Below are positions 43,626 to 53,540 of a DNA stretch of 64,000 nt, piece by piece. How positions within the stretch are numbered: the first letter of the stretch is position 1; each line of letters begins with the position of its first letter. The translations under genes were made by a program, and so were the position numbers. Source of the stretch: JAWKWH01 sp040830725. GTDB lineage: Bacteria > Pseudomonadota > Alphaproteobacteria > Rhizobiales > Rhizobiaceae. The stretch lies in NCBI GenBank assembly GCA_040830725.1, contig JBFOMG010000023.1, forward strand, positions 62,001 to 126,000, in the 5' to 3' direction. The notes beneath the pieces are model-generated. The model searched no databases. It saw only the letters and a list, made by a program, of their open reading frames with translations, and was not told the origin of the DNA.

Positions 43626-44063
43626 TCACTCAACCGTAATCGTGATGACATCCGAGAAAATCGGCGGGTTGTGCGGGATATGATCCTTGTCCGCCAACAC
43701 CATTTGCAAAGTGTGCTTTCCCGGAGCGAGATCAAGTGTGGTCTCTGTCTGTCCAGCGCCGAAGTGAATGTGGTTTTCGTCCGCCGGAATGTTGAAGTCG
43801 AATTCGTCTTCACCATCTTCACCCATGCCGATCGCTGGCCGGTCAACAAAGAGATGGTGGTGCCCGGTGTTTTCTTTTTCGGTTCCTGCCGGCGCGACAC
43901 CCATGCCCGTCAGTCCGAATACGACCTTGACCGGCCCTTTCACCGTATCGCCGTCCTCCAGGTTGACAAAATATACGCCGGCGCCGTCCGGCGCTGGTGT
44001 TTCTCCTGCATGTGCCAAACTTCCGGCGCACGTTATCATCAAAGCAAGAGCGAGTTTCTTCAT
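43626..44063 (-). CDS. DUF4399 periplasmic protein
   Basis: A 145-residue secreted protein from ATG 44063 (the frame also permits a TTG two codons earlier). A signal peptide ends after LMITCAGSLAHA. The domain contains a histidine cluster, NTGHHHLFVDRP, HIHFGAG and GKHTLQM, typical of DUF4399 proteins, and ends PPIFSDVITITVE. The His-rich sites may bind a metal, but this is inference. It is located upstream of soxB in the same direction with a 154-base gap; whether it belongs to the operon is uncertain. Confidence 0.85.
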   Translation of the reverse strand: MKKLALALMITCAGSLAHAGETPAPDGAGVYFVNLEDGDTVKGPVKVVFGLTGMGVAPAGTEKENTGHHHLFVDRPAIGMGEDGEDEFDFNIPADENHIHFGAGQTETTLDLAPGKHTLQMVLADKDHIPHNPPIFSDVITITVE

Positions 44064-44143
44064 GTCCAATCTCCATAGGCCGAACTCGATGGCTCATTGA
44101 TTGTCTGTATGAGCGCAGATCACGCAGTGTAACCTACAGCTAG

Positions 44144-44163
44144 TTGAAATCATTTCATTTCAA
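44144..44163. repeat. 7-bp inverted repeat (TTGAAAT-N6-ATTTCAA)
   Basis: TTGAAAT at 44144-44150, CATTTC, ATTTCAA at 44157-44163: perfect arms in an AT-rich stretch about 80 bases upstream of the DUF4399 start and 257 bases upstream of rpsU. A candidate operator, owner unknown. Confidence 0.35.
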
Positions 44164-44341
44164 ATTTGATGACAGGTGCGCGCACCCGGCCAAGTATACC
44201 CTGACAGCGAGTTGAACATATTGTCGGGATCAAATTGCCGCCGAACCAAGCCGCGAGGTTCAAATAGGCAGATCTGCTCGCATTCTTTTGTCTGGCAGTA
44301 GTGGACAATTAACCACCGTTCTGCTAATCGCGACACCAGTT

Positions 44342-44361
44342 CGCGCCGGTTAGTCGGCGCG
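44342..44361 (+). other. GC-rich hairpin in the rpsU leader
   Basis: CGCGCCG at 44342-44348, loop GTTAGT, CGGCGCG at 44355-44361: perfect 7-bp stem 58 bases before the rpsU start, followed by GGAGG. If transcribed it would be a stable leader hairpin next to a Shine-Dalgarno-like GGAGG, and could regulate S21 synthesis. No T-tract follows, so it is not a plain terminator. Confidence 0.35.
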
Positions 44362-44419
44362 GAGGCATTTTGGTATTGCCGAATGCCTTGTCAAAACCCG
44401 AACAAGCAGGAACCGATAC

Positions 44420-44644
44420 GTGCAAGTACTCGTCCGCGACAACAATGTAGATCAGGCGCTGCGTGCGCTGAAGAAAAAGATGCAGCGCGAAGGCATTTTC
44501 CGTGAAATGAAAATGCGCGGGCATTATGAAAAACCGTCCGAGAAGCGCGCTCGCGAGAAGGCAGAAGCAGTTCGCCGCGCTCGCAAGCTGGCCCGCAAAC
44601 GCGCTCAGCGCGAAGGACTTATCGGCGGGCGGTCGGGCCGCTAA
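44420..44644 (+). CDS. rpsU: 30S ribosomal protein S21
   Basis: A 74-residue basic ribosomal protein. The start is GTG 44420, giving MQVLVRDNNVDQALRALKKK and continuing MQREGIFREMKMRG, then a lysine/arginine-rich tail (RRARKLARKRAQREGLIGG). Length and sequence match alphaproteobacterial S21. AGGA lies 10-12 bases before the GTG. S21 promotes initiation. It lies upstream of a weak terminator and a TPR gene. Confidence 0.95.
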   Translation: MQVLVRDNNVDQALRALKKKMQREGIFREMKMRGHYEKPSEKRAREKAEAVRRARKLARKRAQREGLIGGRSGR

Positions 44645-44708
44645 CAGATTTTGGTGGATCGACCAAGTTGGTCTGCCGCTTTTTCGTCTTGATCGAACAA
44701 TAGTTTAC

Positions 44709-44745
44709 AGGCGGTACGGTGTTTTTGCCGGTACCGCCTTTATCT
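44709..44745 (+). terminator. Probable terminator of rpsU
   Basis: AGGCGGTAC at 44709-44717, loop of 13, GTACCGCCT at 44731-44739, followed by TTATCTT: a 9-bp stem 65 bases after the rpsU stop. The T-tract is short, so strength is moderate. Confidence 0.6.
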
Positions 44746-44782
44746 TAGCTTGCAACCTGGAAGAATCTCGGGGACGAATCTG

Positions 44783-45610
44783 GTGAGCCATCGACATTCG
44801 CACTTTCGTGGATCAGCGATCGCCTTGTTCATCAGCCTCGGATTTCTTGCCGGCTGTCAGACGGGCGGCGGCGAGATTGCCACAATTGAGGTGGAGCAGG
44901 GGTCGGAAGAAAACATCGCCTCGCTGACCGCCGTCATCGAGCGCAGTCCCGATGATCCGGAAGCCTATAATGTTCGGGGGACGGCATATGGCCGCGGCGG
45001 CAAATACCGTGAAGCATTGAAAGATTTCGACAAGGCGATCGAACTCAATCCGCGCTTCTATCAGGCGTTTGCCAACCGGGCACTGATCTGGCGTTTTCTC
45101 GGCGAGCAAAACAAGGCCGTCAACGACTATAATCAAGCGCTGCGTATCAATCCGTCCTATGATGCCGCTTATATCGGGCGTGGAAACATGTTCCGCAAAT
45201 CAGGTCGGGTCAACGAGGCGTTTCGCGATTTCCAGCGGGCCATTCAGCTGGATACGACTGATGCGAGGGCCTATCACAATCGCGGACTGATCTATCAGTC
45301 CAGAAGTCAGCACAATTTTGCCATTGAAGACTTTTCGACGGCCATATCGCTGTCACCGGACGCACCTGAGCCCTATAACGGCCGGGGCCTGTCCTATCTT
45401 GCGCAAGGTGACGACGAAAATGCCTTCTCAGACTTCAACACCGCAATCAAACTGAATCGCAGTGTGGCGGAGAGTTGGTCCAACCAGGCGTTTGTCTATG
45501 AGCAACGCGGCGAAAAAGCCAAGGCCCGAAAGTCCTATCAGCAGGCACTGAAGCTGGATCCGAATTACCAGCCGGCCAGGGACGGCATGAACCGCGTCAG
45601 GGGCGGATAG
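44783..45610 (+). CDS. TPR-repeat lipoprotein
   Basis: A 275-residue protein from GTG 44783. The lipobox is LGFLAGC, giving Cys ~25. Mature protein consists of about six TPR units, e.g. YNVRGTAYGRGGKYREALKD, NRALIWRFLGEQNKAVNDYN, RGLIYQSRSQHNFAIEDFST and AFVYEQRGEKAKARKSYQQA. TPR lipoproteins serve as adaptors of outer-membrane or periplasmic complexes (e.g. NlpI-like). The exact partner is unknown. The open frame from 44750 (TTG) adds 11 residues and is not needed. It is convergent with pntB. Confidence 0.85.
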   Translation: MSHRHSHFRGSAIALFISLGFLAGCQTGGGEIATIEVEQGSEENIASLTAVIERSPDDPEAYNVRGTAYGRGGKYREALKDFDKAIELNPRFYQAFANRALIWRFLGEQNKAVNDYNQALRINPSYDAAYIGRGNMFRKSGRVNEAFRDFQRAIQLDTTDARAYHNRGLIYQSRSQHNFAIEDFSTAISLSPDAPEPYNGRGLSYLAQGDDENAFSDFNTAIKLNRSVAESWSNQAFVYEQRGEKAKARKSYQQALKLDPNYQPARDGMNRVRGG

Positions 45611-45658
45611 CCACCTGAGCGTTGCGCGCGCCCGGATTTTGGCGGTTCCCAACCCTGG

Positions 45659-47056
<1,398 letters not shown>

Positions 47057-47066
47057 CCGTCAGCCC

Positions 47067-47489
47067 TCACTTGTCTTTTTTCTTGTACATGGCGAGCATT
47101 CGCTGGGTAACCAGAAAGCCGCCGAAAATGTTGATGCTGGCAAGCACCAGCGCGATGAAACCGAAGCCCGTCGCCAGACCGCTGGCTGATATGCCGACAG
47201 CCAGGAGAGCGCCGACCACGATGACCGACGAGATAGCATTGGTCACGGCCATCAACGGTGTGTGAAGCGCTGGCGTCACTGACCAGACGACGTAGTAACC
47301 GACAAAAATCGCCAAAACGAAAATGGCGAAACGGAAGACGAAGGGGTCAATCGCGCCGCCACTGGCCGCGTGGGCCGCCGCGCCGGCTGCATCGGCAGCC
47401 CCTTCGCTGTTCTCAATGGCTGTGCGGACAGCGCCGACCGCCTTTTCCAGTTGTTCGAGAGCCTGATCGACTGCGCTATCGGCCATCAT
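47067..47489 (-). CDS. pntAB: NAD(P) transhydrogenase alpha-2 (membrane) subunit
   Basis: A 140-residue hydrophobic subunit, the split-off membrane domain of the alpha chain. An alanine-rich leader precedes membrane segments starting FRFAIFVLAIFVGYYVVWSV, NAISSVIVVGALLAVGISAS and GFGFIALVLASINIFGGFLV. The first ATG (47489) overlaps the TGA of pntAA; GGAGG lies 3 bases before it and 6 bases before the next ATG (47486), which may be the true start. The split alpha arrangement is typical of alphaproteobacteria such as Rhodospirillum and rhizobia. Confidence 0.95.
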   Translation of the reverse strand: MMADSAVDQALEQLEKAVGAVRTAIENSEGAADAAGAAAHAASGGAIDPFVFRFAIFVLAIFVGYYVVWSVTPALHTPLMAVTNAISSVIVVGALLAVGISASGLATGFGFIALVLASINIFGGFLVTQRMLAMYKKKDK

Positions 47490-48700
47490 GCACCTCCCTT
47501 TGATTTCGAAGCCGCGGTTTTGCGCGACGTTGTCTTGCGCGGGGCGGGTTTCCTCGCGGGCGCTTTTTTGGGCTTGTCAAACGCCGGATGAACGATCGCG
47601 CCACCATGGGTCAGAATTGTCGCCTTGTTCAGCTCATCTTCGAGATCGAGCGACAGGGTGTTGTTTTCCTTGTCGACCATGGTCTCAAGAAAGGCGTAGA
47701 GGTTCTTCGCATAAAGCAGAGAAGCCGATGCGGCGATCCTGCCGGGGACGTTGAGGTGGCCGATGATTTTTACATCGCCGACGGAAACAACCTTGCCGGC
47801 AACCGAACCCTCGACATTGCCACCGCGCTCGACAGCCAGGTCGACCAGCACGGAACCGGGCTTCATCGATTTGACCATTGCCGCAGAGACCAGTTTTGGC
47901 GCCGGACGTCCCGGAATCAACGCCGTGGTGATGACAATATCCTGCTTGGCGATATGGTCGGCAACAAGTGCGGCCTGTTTTGCCTGATACTCCTTGGACA
48001 TTTCCTTGGCGTATCCACCTGCGGTCTCCGCCGCCTTGAACTCCTCATCCTCAACGGCGACAAACTTGCCGCCGAGCGAGGCGACCTGTTCTTTCGCGGC
48101 AGGACGAACATCAGTTGCGGTGACAACCGCACCAAGGCGCCGTGCAGTAGCAATTGCCTGCAAACCGGCGACGCCGGCACCCATGACAAACACCTTCGCG
48201 GCAGGAACGGTGCCCGCAGCGGTCATCATCATCGGCAGCGCACGGTCATACTCAGCGGCGGCGTCGATCACCGCCTGGTAGCCCGCCAGGTTCGCTTGCG
48301 AGGACAACACGTCCATCACCTGTGCCCGGGTGATGCGCGGCATGAACTCCATTGCAAATGCCGAGACACCTGCCTTTGCCATCGCTGCAACCTCGGCTTC
48401 GTTGCCATACGGATCCATGGCGGCGATGACGATCGCGCCCTTTTTACAGCGCTTCAACTCTGCCGCCGATGGACGGCGCACACGGAGGATTACGTCAGCC
48501 TTTCCGGCGTCGGCAGCCTTGCCGATCCTGGCTCCGGCGGCTTTAAACTCGGCGTCGGGAACCCTGGAACCACTACCTGCGCCGGTTTCAATGACCACAT
48601 CAAGCCCAAGGCCAATCATCCGTTTGACGGTTTCAGGGGAGGCGGCAACCCGGTTTTCATTCGCATCCGTCTCGCGCGCAATGAATATTTGTGAAGCCAA
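47486..48700 (-). CDS. pntAA: NAD(P) transhydrogenase alpha-1 (NAD-binding) subunit
   Basis: A 404-residue soluble NAD(H)-binding subunit, homologous to alanine dehydrogenase. Motifs: ARETDANENRVAASPETVKR, MPRITRAQVMDVLSSQAN, VFVMGAGVAGLQAIATARRL (GxGxxG) and GSVLVDLAVERGGNVEGS. The C-terminus ends in a basic tail (KKAPARKPAPRKTTSRKTAA), an extension not typical of all homologues. It begins the pnt operon; the stop overlaps pntAB. The aa3 oxidase subunit gene lies upstream with a 98-base gap. Confidence 0.96.
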   Translation of the reverse strand: MASQIFIARETDANENRVAASPETVKRMIGLGLDVVIETGAGSGSRVPDAEFKAAGARIGKAADAGKADVILRVRRPSAAELKRCKKGAIVIAAMDPYGNEAEVAAMAKAGVSAFAMEFMPRITRAQVMDVLSSQANLAGYQAVIDAAAEYDRALPMMMTAAGTVPAAKVFVMGAGVAGLQAIATARRLGAVVTATDVRPAAKEQVASLGGKFVAVEDEEFKAAETAGGYAKEMSKEYQAKQAALVADHIAKQDIVITTALIPGRPAPKLVSAAMVKSMKPGSVLVDLAVERGGNVEGSVAGKVVSVGDVKIIGHLNVPGRIAASASLLYAKNLYAFLETMVDKENNTLSLDLEDELNKATILTHGGAIVHPAFDKPKKAPARKPAPRKTTSRKTAASKSKGGA

Positions 48701-48798
48701 TGTCCGTTTCCTTTCGGGTTGGACGTAAACAAAGTTAAGCCGCCTTCATCCGGCGGCCACTCTTGATTGGTTTGTTCCGTCTCGGTGGAGTTACCGGA

Positions 48799-49026
48799 CT
48801 ATCGCAGGATTGCCCAGCCAGCGATGCAAATCAGAACAAACAGAACGAGCGCCGAGAAAAAACCCGCCGTGGTGTAAAATCCAAAGGCCATCGCTGCCAG
48901 CAGAGCTATACAACCCAAGGTGCCGTATTTTGCCAGGTTGAGGAACCCGGCGTAGGTTTTTTCATGCTCGGCGTAGTCCATTTCGGCGCCCAACTCGACC
49001 GGTCCGGATGGGGTATTGTCAGCCAT
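48799..49026 (-). CDS. aa3-type cytochrome c oxidase subunit IV
   Basis: A 75-residue membrane protein, MADNTPSGPVELGAEMDYAE, HEKTYAGFLNLAKYGTLG, then two hydrophobic segments (CIALLAAMAFGFYTTAGFF, SALVLFVLICIAGWAI). The HExTYxGFLNLxKYG motif is typical of the bacterial aa3-type subunit IV. It often lies upstream of pntA in Rhizobiales, as here, though it functions with oxidase subunits encoded elsewhere. Possibly co-regulated with the transhydrogenase for energy metabolism. Confidence 0.88.
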   Translation of the reverse strand: MADNTPSGPVELGAEMDYAEHEKTYAGFLNLAKYGTLGCIALLAAMAFGFYTTAGFFSALVLFVLICIAGWAILR

Positions 49027-49177
49027 GGCGGGATACTCCTGAATTCAATGATGGCGACATAGCGAATCTGCAATGCAAGAGCAATGGACACGATTGTCGC
49101 GGCGGCAACCGGGAGCGGATTTGTTTTCTCTGACTTAAGGCTGGGCCGGTATTTTTATTCGGGAAAGCGCCGAATAC

Positions 49178-50011
49178 TCAAGCCAGCCAGCGTTTGCGCC
49201 GCTTGTAGTGCTTGACGTTCTTGAAGCTCTTGCGGCCTTCACCGCCAACGCCAAGATAGAACTCCTTGACGTCCTCGTTCTCACGCAGCGTCTTGGCCTC
49301 GCCATCGAGTACCACCCGACCGGATTCGAGAATGTATCCATAGTCGGCATATCTGAGCGCAATGTTGGTATTCTGCTCGGCCAGCAGGAATGAAACGCCT
49401 TCCTCGGAATTTAGTTTCTTGACGATTTCGAAGATTTCCTCGACCAGCTGAGGCGCCAGACCCATTGACGGCTCATCCAGCAAAATCATGGTCGGCCGGC
49501 TCATCAGAGCACGGCCGATGGCGCACATCTGCTGCTCACCACCAGATGTGTAACCCGCCTGACTGGATCGCCGTTCGCGCAATCGCGGGAAATAGTCATA
49601 GACCATTTCCAGGTCCTGTTTGATCTTGGCATTGCCATCGCGACGCGTGAAAGCGCCGGTCATCAGGTTTTCCTCAATGGTCAGATGCCCGAAACAGTGG
49701 CGCCCTTCCATAACTTGTATGCAGCCGCGCCGCACCAGTTCGTTAGGCGACAACGCCTCGACCTGATCACCATTGAAGACGATGTTGCCTTTGGTGACCT
49801 CACCGCGCTCGGCATGAAGCAGGTTGGATATCGCCTTCAGTGTCGTTGTTTTTCCGGCACCATTGGCACCGAGAATGGCCACGATACCGCCCTTGGGAAC
49901 CGTCAGCGAAACACCCTTCAACACCAGGATGACGTGATTGTAGATCACCTCGATATTGTTGACCTCAAGCAGGGTCTGGGCTGGTTCAACGGCGGCAGCG
50001 GCTTCGGCCAT
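49178..50011 (-). CDS. livF: ABC transporter ATP-binding protein (LivF-type)
   Basis: A 277-residue ATPase. Walker A is ILGANGAGKTTTLKAI (~46-61), the ABC signature is TSGGEQQMCAIGRAL (~159-173) and Walker B is MILLDEPSMGLAP; an H-loop variant is expected in SFLLAEQN (Gln/Asn, usual in LivF). The C-terminal basic tail NVKHYKRRKRW is longer than usual. It is the last gene of the transporter operon, 62 bases after the binding protein stop. It partners livG on the membrane pair LivH/LivM. Confidence 0.93.
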   Translation of the reverse strand: MAEAAAAVEPAQTLLEVNNIEVIYNHVILVLKGVSLTVPKGGIVAILGANGAGKTTTLKAISNLLHAERGEVTKGNIVFNGDQVEALSPNELVRRGCIQVMEGRHCFGHLTIEENLMTGAFTRRDGNAKIKQDLEMVYDYFPRLRERRSSQAGYTSGGEQQMCAIGRALMSRPTMILLDEPSMGLAPQLVEEIFEIVKKLNSEEGVSFLLAEQNTNIALRYADYGYILESGRVVLDGEAKTLRENEDVKEFYLGVGGEGRKSFKNVKHYKRRKRWLA

Positions 50012-50073
50012 GGACGATCTCCGGTTGGTAGAAGATGGCCCCGGCGAATTTCGCCGGAGCCAGATTTATCAAA

Positions 50074-51366
50074 TCAGTTGCATGCACGCGGCGTGATATT
50101 GTTCTCGCCTGCAAATGCTTCTGAATCTGCTGCGATCAGCGGATCAATCACACCACGATCGGATGCGATCCAGTCGGTGATAAGCGACCATTTTTTGGTG
50201 CTCGCATCCCACTGCTGAACCTTGCCCAGTCCAGAACCGCCATGATTGGCGCAGCTGGTGCTGAATTCAGCACCGAAATCCGGCAGACCGAGTTCGGCCA
50301 ACCGTGCACTGGTGATCTCAAGCGCTTCGAGACCATCGCGCATCATGGCAGGTGTGATATCGGTCGTATTGTGAATCTCCATTGCCTTGCGCGCACCTTC
50401 AGCTGCCAATACGGCTGCATACATGCCGCGGCTATAGAGCACTTCACCTGCATGACTGCCGTCTCCAGCGCCCTTGCCCGCGTCGAGGACATATTTCTTC
50501 ATGTCTTCATACAGCGGATAGTCAGTGCCGGTGCCGTGCAGAGCCAGTGACTTGTAGCCATTGGCGCCATCGCCGGCCGGAAGCACGTCGTTTTCAGATC
50601 CTGACCACCAGACACCGATGAAATGATCCATCGGGAAGCGGATGTTGGCAGCTTCCTGAATCGCCACCTGGTTCATCACGCCCCAACCCCACATCAAAAC
50701 ATAATCAGGCCGATCGCGGCGGATTTGCAGCCACGTTGCCTTCTGCTCCTGACCCGGATGATCAACCGGGAAGAGGCTCAACTCGTAGCCGTGCTTGCCG
50801 GCCAGTGCTTCGAGCGTCGGAATGGGTTCCTTTCCATAAGCGGAATTGTGATAAACCAAAGCGACCTTCTTGCCGCTGATATTTCCACCTTCCTGCTCCA
50901 TGATGTGATTGATCGCGATCGACGCGCCATCCCAATAAGAAGCCGGGAAATTGAAAATCCACTCAAATACTTTGCCGTTGGCGGCCGATGTGCGGCCATA
51001 ACCCGATGACAATACAGGAATTCCATCAGCGGTCGCTTTGGGAATCAACTGGTATGTGATGCCGGTTGACAGGGGCTGATAGAGCAATGCGCCCTGACCT
51101 TTGGTGGACTCATAGCACTCAACACCTTTTTCAGTGTTGTAGCCGGTTTCACATTCCAGAACCTGGATTTTCTGGCCGTTGATACCGCCATCACGCTCAT
51201 TGAGAAGCGTAAAATAGTCCGCATAACCGTCAGCAAAAGGAATGCCGTTCGGGCCATAGGGTCCGGTCCGGTAGCTGAGCGACGGGAATACAAGGTCCGC
51301 AAACGCGGTACCGGTTCCCATCACAACGGCCAGTGCCGCCACAGTCAGAATTTTCGTTTTCTTCAT
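50074..51366 (-). CDS. Branched-chain-type ABC transporter substrate-binding protein
   Basis: A 430-residue periplasmic binding protein. Signal peptide MKKTKILTVAALAVVMGTGT, ending TAFA-D. The mature N-terminus LVFPSLSYRTGPYGPNGIPF is typical of the type I periplasmic-binding fold that accompanies LivHMGF (Peripla_BP_6). GGGAGGA is 8 bases before the ATG at 51366; the extra upstream frame is not used. The ligand is not leucine by default; the acyl-CoA synthetase next door suggests an aromatic or aliphatic carboxylate. It is 78 bases after livM. Confidence 0.92.
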   Translation of the reverse strand: MKKTKILTVAALAVVMGTGTAFADLVFPSLSYRTGPYGPNGIPFADGYADYFTLLNERDGGINGQKIQVLECETGYNTEKGVECYESTKGQGALLYQPLSTGITYQLIPKATADGIPVLSSGYGRTSAANGKVFEWIFNFPASYWDGASIAINHIMEQEGGNISGKKVALVYHNSAYGKEPIPTLEALAGKHGYELSLFPVDHPGQEQKATWLQIRRDRPDYVLMWGWGVMNQVAIQEAANIRFPMDHFIGVWWSGSENDVLPAGDGANGYKSLALHGTGTDYPLYEDMKKYVLDAGKGAGDGSHAGEVLYSRGMYAAVLAAEGARKAMEIHNTTDITPAMMRDGLEALEITSARLAELGLPDFGAEFSTSCANHGGSGLGKVQQWDASTKKWSLITDWIASDRGVIDPLIAADSEAFAGENNITPRACN

Positions 51367-51443
51367 CAAGGTTCCTCCCGTTGATGTTGGTACGTTCAAC
51401 TCCTCCACCACCTTAGCTGGGATGGCTGAAGTCATCTTATCCC

Positions 51444-52520
51444 CTAATAGGGGAATGGCCAGAGTCTCAGTTTCTCCTTGGTTAAACGCCAGATTTGCGC
51501 AAGGCCGTGCGGCTCGAAGATAAGGAAGAACATGATCAGTCCTCCCACAATCATGATTTCAAAATGCGCGGCGAGATCAGTCGGCCACCCCCACAGACCA
51601 ACCATCAGGTTCTTGAGCAGAACCGGGAACAGGATGATGAATGCAGCACCAAGGAACGAACCAAGGATCGATCCCAATCCGCCGATGATGATGATGAACA
51701 GCGCATCAAACGACTTGTCTATTCCGAAAGCTTCGGTCACCTCGGCCGCCCCGAGATAAAGGGAGAAGAACATCGCCCCACCGATCCCGATATAAAAGGA
51801 GCTAATGGCAAATGCCGACAATTTCGCCGCAAAGGGCGAGACGCCCATGATCTCGGCGGCGATATCCATGTCGCGCATTGCCATCCAGGATCGGCCGACG
51901 CGGCCGCGGGTCAGATTGCGAGCGACCCAGGCAAAGACGAACACAATGGTCAGACAGGTAAGATAGGTAGCCCAGGGGGCAGCATTTGGACCGGTAACGG
52001 CAATGCCGAATATGCTTCTCTCCGGCGCTGTGATCTGCCCGGAAGGCGAGTAGTTGTAAAACCAGTCGAATTTGTTGAACAGCCATATCAGGAAGAACTG
52101 CGCCGCCAATGTCGCAACCGCCAGATAAAATCCCTTGATCCTGAGGGACGGCAAGCCAAACAGAACGCCCACACCCGCGGTGACCGCGCCGGACAAGACG
52201 ATGACGATCAGGATATTCATCTCCGGGAAAGCGGTCATCAGCTTGTAACAGGCAAATGCACCAACCGCCATGAACCCGCCGGTACCGAGCGATACCTGAC
52301 CGCAATAGCCGGTCAGGATGTTGAGCCCGAGTGCGATCATCGCCCATACGAGCAGCGGCACGAGAACTGATTTTTCCCAATAGTCGTTAATGAAAAACGG
52401 AACGACGGCAAACGCGATCACCATCGCTGCCCAGAACAGATAGCGTTCGGACTTGATCGGGAAGGTTTGCTGGTCTTCCAGATAGCTTGTCTTGAAATCG
52501 CCGGTCTCGCGGTAAAGCAT
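51444..52520 (-). CDS. livM: Branched-chain-type ABC transporter permease (LivM-type)
   Basis: A 358-residue permease with about 9 membrane segments. The N-terminal cytoplasmic leader is MLYRETGDFKTSYLEDQQTF; LPSLRIKGFYLAVATLAAQF and GRSWMAMRDMDIAAEIMGVS are the signature regions; GLGSILGSFLGAAFIILF is the C-terminal EAA-type loop. It pairs with LivH. The gap to livH is 6 bases. Confidence 0.95.
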   Translation of the reverse strand: MLYRETGDFKTSYLEDQQTFPIKSERYLFWAAMVIAFAVVPFFINDYWEKSVLVPLLVWAMIALGLNILTGYCGQVSLGTGGFMAVGAFACYKLMTAFPEMNILIVIVLSGAVTAGVGVLFGLPSLRIKGFYLAVATLAAQFFLIWLFNKFDWFYNYSPSGQITAPERSIFGIAVTGPNAAPWATYLTCLTIVFVFAWVARNLTRGRVGRSWMAMRDMDIAAEIMGVSPFAAKLSAFAISSFYIGIGGAMFFSLYLGAAEVTEAFGIDKSFDALFIIIIGGLGSILGSFLGAAFIILFPVLLKNLMVGLWGWPTDLAAHFEIMIVGGLIMFFLIFEPHGLAQIWRLTKEKLRLWPFPY

Positions 52521-52526
52521 GATCCG

Positions 52527-53528
52527 TCACACCCTCTCGATTATCTTCTCGCCGAACAGACCCTGCGGACGGAACAGCAGGAAGACGAGGGCGACCACAT
52601 AGGCAAACCAGTTTTCAAGCGCGCCACCGACGAGCGGCCCGACATAAAGCTCGGCGAGCTTTTCGCCGACGCCTATGATGAGCCCGCCGACGATGGCGCC
52701 CGGAATGGATGTAAACCCGCCGAGGATCAGCACGGGCAGCGCCTTGAGTGCGATCAGCGACAAGGAGAACTGCACGCCTGATTTTGCGCCCCACATAATG
52801 CCGGCGACCAGCGCCACGAAGCCGGCAATCGACCAGACGATCACCCAGATTGAGCGCAGAGAGATACCGACCGAAAGCGCTGCCTGATGGTCATCAGCAA
52901 CGGCCCTAAGCGCCCGGCCGGTAGCGGTGAATTGCGAGAACAGGGTCAGCGCAACAACGAGTATGATCGCAACGATAGCTGCGACGACATCCAGCTTGTC
53001 CACGTACATGCCGAAATAGTCGGAGCCTTCTGTAGCCCATTCACGGGTTACATCCTCCCACCAAAATGACCCGCCGGAGGGTATGCCAATGTTTATCGCC
53101 TTGATGTCGGAGCCCCACATCAGGTCGCCAAATCCTTCAAGGAAATAGGCAAGCCCGATCGTCGCCATGAACAGGATTATCGGCTCCTGATTGACCAGAT
53201 GCTTCAGAACAATCGCTTCGAACAGATAGGCGAATGCCACCATCACCGCCAAGGTTCCGAGCACCGCCAGTATGGCTGGCAGTTCCCAGCCGAAGTGGTG
53301 AACATCGGTACCGAATATCGCGTTTATCAAATGGGCAAACGGCACCTGCCCGGTCTGCAAACCCACGAGCGTCAACGCGGCGAACAGCGCCATGACTCCC
53401 TGGGCGAAATTGAAGATACCGGAAGCCTTGAAGATGAGAACGAAGCCGAGCGCAACGAGTGAATACATGACGCCGGCCATCAGACCGTTCAAAATTGTCT
53501 CGATAAAATTGAGGAAGGCCGGGCTCAT
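52527..53528 (-). CDS. livH: Branched-chain-type ABC transporter permease (LivH-type)
   Basis: A 333-residue permease with about 8 membrane segments: LNGLMAGVMYSLVALGFVLI at the N-terminus, GRALRAVADDHQAALSVGIS (the LivH hallmark) and GGFTSIPGAIVGGLIIGVGE. It is longer than E. coli LivH owing to an extra periplasmic loop (about residues 140-170, with GSFWWEDVTREWATEG). Coupled to livM and livG by short gaps (6 and 12 bases). Confidence 0.95.
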   Translation of the reverse strand: MSPAFLNFIETILNGLMAGVMYSLVALGFVLIFKASGIFNFAQGVMALFAALTLVGLQTGQVPFAHLINAIFGTDVHHFGWELPAILAVLGTLAVMVAFAYLFEAIVLKHLVNQEPIILFMATIGLAYFLEGFGDLMWGSDIKAINIGIPSGGSFWWEDVTREWATEGSDYFGMYVDKLDVVAAIVAIILVVALTLFSQFTATGRALRAVADDHQAALSVGISLRSIWVIVWSIAGFVALVAGIMWGAKSGVQFSLSLIALKALPVLILGGFTSIPGAIVGGLIIGVGEKLAELYVGPLVGGALENWFAYVVALVFLLFRPQGLFGEKIIERV

Positions 53529-53540
53529 CTATTCCAAATC

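Larger units (their letters stand above)
44064..44419. other. Divergent intergenic region DUF4399 / rpsU
   Basis: About 350 bases with no gene-like frame. It contains TTGAAAT-N6-ATTTCAA at 44144-44163 and a 7-bp-stem hairpin at 44342-44361 shortly before rpsU. The promoters for the two divergent genes must lie here; I could not assign -35/-10 elements securely. Confidence 0.5.

Noticed and set aside
47588..48694. 368-codon open frame opposite pntAA
   Set aside because: Antisense shadow of a highly conserved gene.
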